Origin: Methylobacterium sp. FF17
Lineage (GTDB): Bacteria > Pseudomonadota > Alphaproteobacteria > Rhizobiales > Beijerinckiaceae
Direction of reading: 5' to 3'
NCBI RefSeq assembly: GCF_025813715.1
Contig: NZ_CP107532.1
Location: forward strand, 1,612,001 to 1,676,000
DNA: 64,000 nucleotides
Positions 57,346 through 64,000 of this stretch are shown here, piece after piece (position 1 is the stretch's first letter; each line of letters opens with the position of its first letter). The notes under the pieces are model-generated. The model did no database searches. It was not told the origin of the DNA and saw nothing but the letters and a program-made list of their open reading frames with translations. The translations under genes and the position numbers were made by a program.

Positions 57346-57556
57346 GCCGTCCGAAGGGGGCGACCGGTCCCGGCTTGTCAAGGCGCGGACGCCGTATCGG
57401 TCCCGCCGGACCCCGCCGGCGCGCAGTTAACTGCTTCGCAATGCAATGCGGCGTAGTTTCAATTGCAAGGGGCGCACGAAACCTTGGCGCTCCGGCCCTT
57501 TTCCAGGGGCGCCGTGCCCGAGGCATCGGCCCTCACCCGACGGAGCTCACCGACTC

Positions 57557-57940
57557 ATGGCCCTCGATCTCGGCATGCCGATCCTCGTCGTCGACGATTA
57601 TCAGACGATGGTCCGTATCATCCGCAACCTCCTGAAGCAGCTCGGCTTCGAGGAGGTCGACGACGCCTCCGACGGCACCGCCGCCCTGGCACGCCTGAAG
57701 AACCGCAAGTACGGCCTCGTCATCTCCGATTGGAACATGGAGCCGATGACGGGCTACGAGCTGCTGCGCCACGTGCGCGCCGACGAAGCCCTGCGCACCA
57801 CCCCGTTCATCATGGTCACCGCCGAGTCGAAGACCGAGAACGTCATCGCGGCCAAGAAGGCCGGCGTGAACAACTACATCGTCAAGCCCTTCAACGCCGC
57901 CACGCTGAAGAGCAAGATCGAAGCCGTCTGCGGCGCCTGA
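57557..57940 (+). CDS. cheY: CheY-type single-domain response regulator
   Basis: A 127-residue receiver domain without an output domain. Acidic pocket: ILVVDDYQTMV (Asp 13-14), phospho-Asp in LVISDWNMEPMTGYEL (about residue 57), FIMVTAESKTENV with the switch Thr, and the conserved Lys in NNYIVKPFNAATL. It should bind the flagellar switch when phosphorylated. It is 51 bases upstream of cheZ, so phosphorylation and dephosphorylation partners are co-expressed, although the chemotaxis kinase is not in the window. Confidence 0.94.
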   Translation: MALDLGMPILVVDDYQTMVRIIRNLLKQLGFEEVDDASDGTAALARLKNRKYGLVISDWNMEPMTGYELLRHVRADEALRTTPFIMVTAESKTENVIAAKKAGVNNYIVKPFNAATLKSKIEAVCGA

Positions 57941-57991
57941 GCGGGCCCGTTTCGGCCGCTGTGAAAGAACGAGATCGGGGAGCCGGAACCG

Positions 57992-58525
57992 ATGCACATG
58001 GCCAAGCAGGCGCGGAAGTCCAGCCCCGCGCCGGAACAGCCTTCGTTGATCCGTGAACTGGTGGAGATCGCGGACTACATCGCTCACCTGCGCAACGAGA
58101 TCGCCGCGCTGCGCGCCAACGAGCTCACCCGCGATCGCCTGCCGATGGCCCACGAGGAACTCGGCAGCGTGGTGGCCGCCACCGCCGGCGCCACCAACGC
58201 CATCATGAACACGGCCGAGGAGATTCTCGGCCTGCCGAACGACAAGAACTACCGCGCCGCCGTCGAGGCGCGGATGAACGACATCTTCGAGGCCTGCACC
58301 TTCCAGGACATCACCGGCCAGCGCATCGCCAAGGTGGTGGAGGCCCTGCGCCAGCTCGAGAGTCGGCTCTCGCGTTTCGCCAGCGCCGTGAAGGCCCGCG
58401 ACGAAGGTGGGATCGACCCGGAGGAGGTGGAGCGCCGGGTCCGCAAGGAACTCCTCATCCTCAACGGCCCGCAGCTCAACGGCCCGGCCGTCGCCCAGGA
58501 CGAGATCGACGCGCTGTTCGCCTGA
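57992..58525 (+). CDS. cheZ: CheY-P phosphatase CheZ
   Basis: A 177-residue CheZ-family protein that accelerates CheY-P dephosphorylation. The long four-helix bundle carries the active-site motif ACTFQDITGQRIAKVVEAL, retaining the Asp and Gln that insert into the CheY active site in E. coli. The extreme C-terminus, VAQDEIDALFA, resembles the CheY-binding peptide of both CheZ and the FliM N-terminus. GGGGAG precedes the ATG. The stop codon abuts the stop of the convergent HAD gene with no spacer. Confidence 0.9.
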   Translation: MHMAKQARKSSPAPEQPSLIRELVEIADYIAHLRNEIAALRANELTRDRLPMAHEELGSVVAATAGATNAIMNTAEEILGLPNDKNYRAAVEARMNDIFEACTFQDITGQRIAKVVEALRQLESRLSRFASAVKARDEGGIDPEEVERRVRKELLILNGPQLNGPAVAQDEIDALFA

Positions 58526-59455
58526 TTACCAGGTGAGGCGCTCGATCACCGCATCCGGCCGCACCGCCTGGGCGTCGAGCCATCCGGCGATGTCGCCGAG
58601 GGTCGCGTGCGCGGCCGAGACCCCGAGCTCCTCGGCATGGATGCCGCGCGCCACCAGCAGGCTGGGAATGCCGAAGGCCGACGCGCCCGCGATGTCGGTG
58701 CGCAGGGCGTCACCCACCGCGAGGGTTCGGGCGGGATCCGGCGCCTCGCGCCCGTCGAGGGTGCCCGCCAGGGCGAGGGCGGCCTCGTAGACCGGACGGT
58801 GCGGCTTGCCCGCATAGGTCACGCCGCCGCCGAGGGCCTCATAGGCCTCGGCGACGAGCCCGGCGCAGGGGATCAGCAGACCGGCGCGCTCCACCACGAG
58901 GTCGGGATTGGCGCAGAGCATGGGCACGTCGCGCGCCCGCAGGCCCTCCAGCGTCGCGCGGTAATCCTCGGCCGTCTCGCGTGTGTCGTCGAACAGCCCC
59001 GTGCAGACCACGCGGTCCGCCGCCTCGGCCGGGACCAGCGTCACGTCGAGGCCCGCGAAGATCGTGGCGTCGCGCTCCGGGCCGAGATGGTGGATGCGCT
59101 CCCCGGGATGCGCCGAGATCAGCTTGCGGGTGAGGTCGCCCGAGGTCAGGATCGCGTCGTAGGCCTCGCGCGGGATGCCGAACCCGTCGAGGATCGTCTG
59201 CACCCCGGCCCAGGGGCGGGGCGCGTTGGAGACCAGCACCACCCGGCGCGGGCGGCCCGCCCCCGGCAGGGCGCGAAAGCGCATCAGCGCGTCGCTGGCG
59301 CCCCGGTGCGCGGCGGTGCCGTCGTGCAGGACGCCCCAGACATCGCACAGGATGAGGTCGTAGCCCTCGGCGATCCCGGAAATTCCCCCGAGGGTCGGGA
59401 CGTGGGCCCGCGCGGGCAGGCCCGGCACGGGGGAGCGATCGGACGTTTGGGTCAT
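58526..59455 (-). CDS. TIGR01459-type HAD-superfamily hydrolase
   Basis: A 309-residue HAD phosphatase of the NagD-like class IIA subgroup. The nucleophile motif is LILCDVWGVLHDGT (DxWG replaces the usual DxDG), motif II is VVLVSNAPRP, and motifs III/IV are YAGKPHRPVYEAAL and TLAVGDALRTDIAGASAFGI. Such proteins dephosphorylate small sugar or nucleotide phosphates; the substrate is unknown. It converges directly onto cheZ and is preceded by the TipF-like gene in the same orientation. Confidence 0.88.
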   Translation of the reverse strand: MTQTSDRSPVPGLPARAHVPTLGGISGIAEGYDLILCDVWGVLHDGTAAHRGASDALMRFRALPGAGRPRRVVLVSNAPRPWAGVQTILDGFGIPREAYDAILTSGDLTRKLISAHPGERIHHLGPERDATIFAGLDVTLVPAEAADRVVCTGLFDDTRETAEDYRATLEGLRARDVPMLCANPDLVVERAGLLIPCAGLVAEAYEALGGGVTYAGKPHRPVYEAALALAGTLDGREAPDPARTLAVGDALRTDIAGASAFGIPSLLVARGIHAEELGVSAAHATLGDIAGWLDAQAVRPDAVIERLTW

Positions 59456-59537
59456 GCGGCGGCCCTGAACCTGGAAGCGGAGGGGATCGGCGTCCGGTTA
59501 GGCGGGGCGTCCGCGAAAATCAAACGCCTTCCCCGCC

Positions 59538-60980
59538 TCAGCCGGCGCGGCGCAGGAAATCCCGGAAGGGACGGCGCTGCGGCGGCTCGGGAGCCTCGTT
59601 CGGCGTCGGGACGGGCTCCGGCGCCTCGGGCGGCGGGGCGTTCAGCACCTCGGAGCGCACCACGCGGGCCGGCGCGAAGACGCTGCCCTGCGCCAGGGGG
59701 ACGTCGAGTTCGATGAGGTCGGGCACGTCGGTCTCGCGCTCGACCCCGTCCGCCACGAGGCGGATGCCGGCCCGCGCGAACGCCGCCACGAGGTCCTCGA
59801 GGGCGATGTCGGACAGGGTCTGATACGAGCCGGGACGCAGCAGGAGGTCGGCGGGCACCTTCACCTGCGCCACGCCACGGTCGGCGAGCGCCAGGGGATC
59901 GAGGCGCAGGTCGAGGGGCCGGTCGAGGATGAACCCGATGCGCCCCCGCAGGTCGGCCAGGGCCCCGGCCTGCTCGGCGTCGAGGCTGCGCCAGCTCGCC
60001 TGCGGCAGGGCGAGCATCACCCGTCCCGACAGGTCCGGCTCACCCTCCACGAGGCGCCCGAGCGAGCGCAGGAAGCCCGGCTCGAACAGGGAGCGCGGCG
60101 ACAGGCCGTAGGCCACCGCCGCCTGGCTGCCGCGCCCGGCGAGATGGCGCGCGATGGTGGCGACGCGCTGAAGCATGCGCCGGTCGAGGTCGGTGGTCCG
60201 TCCGTGGCGCTCCAGCACGGGGACGAAGATTTCCGGCGACAGGATCTCGCCCGCCACGCGCAGGCGCGCCAGGGCCTCATAGGAAACCACCTTGCGCTGG
60301 GGCAGCGACACGACGGGCTGCAGGTGGACCTCCAGCCCTTGTTCGTCGAAGGCCTCGAGCAGCGCCGCGTCGCGCTCCGGATCGCGGATCGCGGGCGTGG
60401 ACCGGCCCGGGGCGCGGGGTGTCCAGGGCGGGATGGGGGGAGCCGTGGGCTCCGGACGCCGGGGCGGCGCGACCTGGAGGGAGCGCGGCTCCGGTCGCGC
60501 CTCGGCACGGACCACCGCGCGGGCGGGCGGCGGCGGGGGCGCGGCCTTCAGTCCGGCGATCTCGCCGTCCTGCGCCGCGACTACGGCGGCGAGTTCGCGC
60601 ACGATGCCGCTGAGAAGGCCGATCTCGGCCGTGACCTCCTCGATCCCGGCGCTCAAGCTGCTGGTGTCCGGCGCGGCCTCCGGGCGATCCGCCGGGAGGC
60701 CGGCATCGGCGGCCCGCACCTGCTGCTCGGCGATGGCCCGCGCCACCGTCTCGATGCGCAGGAGGCGCTGCGACAGCACGTCGACCTCGCCCGACAGCTT
60801 GTCGCAGCGCGCCGCGAGGCGGTTCGCCCGCAATTGGGCGACGAGCCCCAGGATCAGGCCGGCGGCGGCCAGCGCGAGGCTCGCCCCGAGGGGCGTGAAG
60901 ACCGCCAGGGGCCCGATGAGGCAGAGTCCAAGAAGGCTCGTGGCCCAGAGACTCGTACGCCGGCCGACGATCCGGGCCAT
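59538..60980 (-). CDS. TipF-like EAL-domain membrane protein, catalytically degenerate
   Basis: A 480-residue protein with one or two N-terminal membrane helices (LLGLCLIGPLAVFTPLGASL, ALAAAGLILGLVAQL), a coiled coil (LSGEVDVLSQRLLRIETVAR), a proline-rich linker and a C-terminal EAL domain from about residue 220. The fold is recognisable from VHLQPVVSLPQRKVVSYEALARLR, but the phosphodiesterase metal-binding and DDFG motifs are lost (LDPLALADRG, RLVADGVERE). This is the layout of TipF, the Caulobacter c-di-GMP-binding flagellar positioning protein. Its position beside cheY-cheZ supports a motility role. Confidence 0.82.
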   Translation of the reverse strand: MARIVGRRTSLWATSLLGLCLIGPLAVFTPLGASLALAAAGLILGLVAQLRANRLAARCDKLSGEVDVLSQRLLRIETVARAIAEQQVRAADAGLPADRPEAAPDTSSLSAGIEEVTAEIGLLSGIVRELAAVVAAQDGEIAGLKAAPPPPPARAVVRAEARPEPRSLQVAPPRRPEPTAPPIPPWTPRAPGRSTPAIRDPERDAALLEAFDEQGLEVHLQPVVSLPQRKVVSYEALARLRVAGEILSPEIFVPVLERHGRTTDLDRRMLQRVATIARHLAGRGSQAAVAYGLSPRSLFEPGFLRSLGRLVEGEPDLSGRVMLALPQASWRSLDAEQAGALADLRGRIGFILDRPLDLRLDPLALADRGVAQVKVPADLLLRPGSYQTLSDIALEDLVAAFARAGIRLVADGVERETDVPDLIELDVPLAQGSVFAPARVVRSEVLNAPPPEAPEPVPTPNEAPEPPQRRPFRDFLRRAG

Positions 60981-61230
60981 CGAAATACGCGATCCTCGCA
61001 CGCGGGAAACCAGGGACGGGCGCAGACCGCACCGATCCCGTCTTTTGTTACCGAGACGTTTCCCGCCCACAAGGGAGCGGGAGACACGGTGAACGGATTT
61101 TCGCGACCTGTGTCCCGCGCCGCGCGCCGCTTCGGCCACGCCGGATGGGCCCTGGTCGGACGGCTCCGCTTGCATCCCGGGGACCCGACGCCAAGATGGA
61201 GCGCTGGAACGAGAGCCCGGAGCGGACCTC

Positions 61231-61452
61231 ATGGACGCGATGCCATCGGACCTCCTCATGCAGGTGGAGGGCATGACCTGCGACGGCTGCGCGGCGGCGG
61301 TACGCCGGGCGATCCAGCGCGTCGACCCCGAAGCCCGGGTCGCGGTGGACCTCGACCATGGCCGCGTCGCCGTGACCACCACCGCCCAGGCCCTGACCAT
61401 CGCGGAGGCCCTGAACGATGCCGGATACACGGCCAGCGCCATGACGGGGTGA
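61231..61452 (+). CDS. Heavy-metal-associated (CopZ-like) chaperone
   Basis: A 73-residue HMA-domain protein with the copper-binding motif VEGMTCDGCAAAVRRAIQRV (GMTCxxC) near residues 12-31 and the expected beta-alpha-beta-beta-alpha-beta length. It would carry Cu(I) or another soft metal to a P-type ATPase or an apoprotein; no such ATPase is nearby. GGAG precedes the first ATG; a second in-frame ATG is three codons on. ftfL follows in the same direction after 229 bases but has its own AT-rich leader. Confidence 0.88.
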   Translation: MDAMPSDLLMQVEGMTCDGCAAAVRRAIQRVDPEARVAVDLDHGRVAVTTTAQALTIAEALNDAGYTASAMTG

Positions 61453-61470
61453 CAGGCGTCTGATCCCGAA

Positions 61471-61681
61471 CAAAATTTTGCTTGCGAATTCAAAATTTCC
61501 GACGCGCTTTTGCTTGTTCGTTCGCGCAAACTGGTGTGATCGATAGCGCGTGGCCGTTCGGCCGGTCCGCACGGCCCAACGCCGGCGGATCCGGAACCGG
61601 CGGCCGCCGACAAACGCCAGCGGATGTGTTCGGCCCCGCGCCGGGCGCCGCCGCATAAGAAATATCCGGGAGAGACGAAGA
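61471..61681 (+). promoter_or_regulatory. AT-rich ftfL leader with repeated TTTTGCTTG
   Basis: The region just upstream of ftfL is unusually AT-rich for this window. TTTTGCTTG occurs at 61476-61484 and again at 61508-61516, 32 bases apart (about three helical turns), with CAAAATTT motifs between. It is the likely promoter and activator site; in methylotrophs a LysR-type regulator (QscR) controls serine-cycle genes. Confidence 0.5.
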
Positions 61682-63355
61682 ATGCCGTCAGATATCGAGA
61701 TCGCGCGCGCGGCGACACTTCAGCCGATCACCGAGGTTGCCGCCCGCATCGGCATCCCGGACGACGCGTTGCATCATTACGGCCGGCACATCGCCAAGAT
61801 CGACCACGGCTTCATCAAGGGCCTGGAGGGCAGGCCCGAGGGCAAGCTCGTCCTCGTGACCGCGATCAGCCCGACCCCGGCCGGCGAGGGCAAGACCACC
61901 ACGACGGTCGGCCTCGGCGACGCGCTCAACCGCATCGGCCAGAAGACCGTGATGTGCCTGCGCGAGCCCTCGCTCGGCCCCTGCTTCGGCATGAAGGGCG
62001 GGGCGGCCGGCGGCGGCAAGGCCCAGGTCGTGCCGATGGAGCAGATCAACCTGCACTTCACCGGCGACTTCCACGCCATCACCTCGGCGCACTCGCTCGC
62101 GGCGGCGCTGATCGACAATCACGTCTACTGGGCCAACGAGCTCAACATCGACGTGCGCCGCATCCACTGGCGCCGGGTGGTCGACATGAACGACCGGGCG
62201 CTGCGCGCCATCACCCAGTCGCTGGGCGGCGTCGCCAACGGCTTCCCGCGCGAGGACGGCTTCGACATCACCGTGGCCTCCGAGGTTATGGCGGTGTTCT
62301 GCCTCGCGCGTGACCTCGACGACCTCGAGGCGCGGCTGGGCCGCATCGTCATCGCCGAGACCCGCGACCGCAAGCCGGTGACGCTCAAGGACGTCAAGGC
62401 CACGGGCGCCATGACGGTGCTCCTGAAGGACGCGCTGCAGCCCAACCTGGTGCAGACCCTGGAGGGCAACCCCGCCCTCATCCATGGCGGCCCCTTCGCC
62501 AACATCGCGCATGGCTGCAACTCGGTGATCGCCACCCGCGCGGGCCTCAAGCTCGGCGACTTCGTGGTCACCGAAGCGGGCTTCGGCGCCGATCTCGGCG
62601 CGGAGAAGTTCATCGACATCAAGTGCCGGCAGGCCGGGCTGAAGCCCTCCGCGGTGGTCATCGTCGCCACCGTGCGCGCCCTCAAGATGCATGGCGGCGT
62701 CTCGAAGAAGGAACTCGGCAGCGAGAACCTCGACGCCCTCGAGAAGGGCTTCGCGAATCTGGCCCGCCACGTCGCCAACGTGCGCAGCTTCGGCCTGCCG
62801 GTGGTGGTCGGCGTCAACCACTTCTACGCGGACACCGATGCCGAGCACGCCCGGCTGAAGGAACTCTGCCGGGACAAGCTCCAGGTCGAAGCGATCACCT
62901 GCAAGCACTGGGCGGACGGCGGCGCGGGCGCCGAGGACCTCGCGCATGCGGTGGTCAAGCTCGCGAACGGCGAGCAGAAGCCCCTCAGCTTCGCCTACGA
63001 GACCGAGACCAAGCTCACGGACAAGATCCTCGCCATCGCGACCAAGCTCTACGGCGCCGGCGACATCCAGGTGGAATCGAAGGCCGCCACCAAGCTCGCC
63101 CAGTTCGAGAAGGACGGCTACGGCCACCTGCCCGTCTGCATGGCCAAGACGCAGTACTCGTTCTCCACCGACCCGAACCTGATGGGCGCGCCCTCGGGCC
63201 ACCTCATCGCGGTGCGCGACGTGCGCCTGTCGGCGGGCGCGGGCTTCGTCGTGGTGATCTGCGGTGAGATCATGACCATGCCGGGTCTGCCCAAGGTCCC
63301 GGCCTCGGAGGGCATCCACCTCGACGCCAACGGGCAGATCGAGGGGCTGTTCTAG
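61682..63355 (+). CDS. ftfL: Formate--tetrahydrofolate ligase
   Basis: A 557-residue ATP-dependent ligase making 10-formyl-tetrahydrofolate from formate. It is the branch-point entry of formate into the serine cycle in methylotrophic alphaproteobacteria. The ATP-binding P-loop [20 protein letters not shown] (about residues 58-77), [20 protein letters not shown] and the C-terminal [17 protein letters not shown] motif are intact. The start has GGGAGAG upstream and length equals that of the M. extorquens enzyme. The synonym fhs is used elsewhere. Confidence 0.97.
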   Translation: MPSDIEIARAATLQPITEVAARIGIPDDALHHYGRHIAKIDHGFIKGLEGRPEGKLVLVTAISPTPAGEGKTTTTVGLGDALNRIGQKTVMCLREPSLGPCFGMKGGAAGGGKAQVVPMEQINLHFTGDFHAITSAHSLAAALIDNHVYWANELNIDVRRIHWRRVVDMNDRALRAITQSLGGVANGFPREDGFDITVASEVMAVFCLARDLDDLEARLGRIVIAETRDRKPVTLKDVKATGAMTVLLKDALQPNLVQTLEGNPALIHGGPFANIAHGCNSVIATRAGLKLGDFVVTEAGFGADLGAEKFIDIKCRQAGLKPSAVVIVATVRALKMHGGVSKKELGSENLDALEKGFANLARHVANVRSFGLPVVVGVNHFYADTDAEHARLKELCRDKLQVEAITCKHWADGGAGAEDLAHAVVKLANGEQKPLSFAYETETKLTDKILAIATKLYGAGDIQVESKAATKLAQFEKDGYGHLPVCMAKTQYSFSTDPNLMGAPSGHLIAVRDVRLSAGAGFVVVICGEIMTMPGLPKVPASEGIHLDANGQIEGLF

Positions 63356-63496
63356 CCTGCGCCAAGCGTCGATACAGCCGGCGCGTTTCCCTCTCCCCTC
63401 TGGGGGATAGGGTCGATCCCGCGCATCCCAGCGTGATCCGGCACGCGAGCCGTGCTAGCCCGGGCCCATGATCGTCCCGCGTCCCGAGCCCCGACC

Positions 63497-64000
63497 GTGA
63501 TCCCCTGGGTCGTCCTCGACACAGCCCCGATTCCGGGCGGGTCCGAATCCCTGCGTCTCCTTCAGCGCGGCACCGAGTTCTCGATCCAGCTCGGGCACAA
63601 CGAGCTGATGAACAGCCGGCTCAGCGGTTCGGAGGAGGCGCTGGCGACGCTGAGCGCCGCCCGCGTCGGGGCGCGGCGGAACGCGTGCTGGCTGATCGGC
63701 GGCTACGGCATGGGCTTCACCCTGCGGGCGGCCCTCGATGCGCTCGCGGACGATGCCCGCATCGTGCTGGCCGAACTCGTGCCGGCGGTGCTGGATTGGG
63801 GGCGCGGCCCCCTCGCGGGAATCGCGTCGGATGCGCTCCTCGATCCCCGGGTCGCGGCACGGGTGGCCGATGTCGCGGAGGTGATCCGCGCCGGGCGCAG
63901 CACCTACGATGCCATTCTGCTCGACGTGGACAACGGCCCCGACGGGCTCACGCGCAGCGCCAACGACCGGCTCTACGACCCGGCGGGCCTCGCGGCGGCC
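63497..64000 (+). CDS. Spermidine-synthase-like protein (5' part; runs off the window)
   Basis: GTG-initiated coding sequence without a stop before the window end; at least 168 residues are visible. It begins VIPWVVLDTAPIPGGSESLR and contains WLIGGYGMGFTLRAALDALA (glycine-rich AdoMet-type motif), IVLAELVPAVLDWGRGPLAG and YDAILLDVDNGPDGLTRSAN, the pattern of spermine/spermidine synthase-like proteins of unknown substrate. The ribosome-binding site is weak. Its C-terminal part lies outside the window. Confidence 0.82.
   Translation, partial: MIPWVVLDTAPIPGGSESLRLLQRGTEFSIQLGHNELMNSRLSGSEEALATLSAARVGARRNACWLIGGYGMGFTLRAALDALADDARIVLAELVPAVLDWGRGPLAGIASDALLDPRVAARVADVAEVIRAGRSTYDAILLDVDNGPDGLTRSANDRLYDPAGLAAA

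Overview
The window is a GC-rich, densely packed chromosomal segment that fits Methylobacteriaceae (Methylobacterium/Methylorubrum) best. The main reasons are a 557-residue formate--tetrahydrofolate ligase of the methylotroph type, a polyhydroxybutyrate module (phaR divergent from phaA-phaB), many GTG/TTG starts, and alphaproteobacterial families such as a TipF-like EAL protein and an ECF sigma/anti-sigma pair. The genus is an inference from protein content. No rRNA, tRNA, integrase, transposase or CRISPR array was found.

Layout. 1-5300: a short RNase D-like exonuclease, a ComEA-like HhH protein, rpmF, a small conserved-looking ORF, then phaR <-> phaA-phaB. 5300-11000: secreted GDPD, EamA exporter, a divergent TetR/SDR pair, a cupin and two envelope proteins. 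11200-14140: a large PEP-carboxylase-like protein with altered catalytic positions. 14140-19100: an SPFH/NfeD operon with an unknown gene and two proline-rich envelope proteins (one with a degenerate nuclease domain), separated by three unrelated short tandem repeats. 19100-28800: lipid kinase, TerC, class A acid phosphatase, ECF sigma plus anti-sigma, patatin phospholipase, ispG, kup. 28950-30900: a type II restriction-modification pair. 31000-39150: SleB lipoprotein, GNAT, secA, aspartate dehydrogenase, PpiC, GGDEF. 39350-46620: hybrid histidine kinase, aroB-aroK, a 50-residue membrane protein overlapping xerD, AI-2E family transporter. 46800-48400: a broken lactate permease remnant beside lldD. 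48640-51340: moaE, a two-domain gamma-carbonic-anhydrase-like protein and small envelope proteins. 51340-55550: TetR divergent from a three-domain LplT-PlsC-acyl-ACP-synthetase fusion, with two matching palindromes between them. 56150-61450: bioF-like gene, cheY-cheZ, HAD phosphatase, TipF-like protein and a small metal chaperone. 61680-64000: ftfL and a truncated spermidine-synthase-like gene.

How genes work together. PhaA/PhaB make (R)-3-hydroxybutyryl-CoA under PhaR control. FtfL feeds formate into the serine cycle. AroK and AroB overlap and are probably co-translated. CheY, CheZ and the TipF-like protein form a motility cluster. SecA, PpiC, SleB and the small secreted proteins concern the envelope. 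The most unusual items are the PEPC-like protein with substituted active-site residues, the dual-operator TetR/acyltransferase-synthetase switch, the lactate permease pseudogene, the DpnII-like restriction-modification pair, and the cluster of three minisatellites around the SPFH/NfeD locus.
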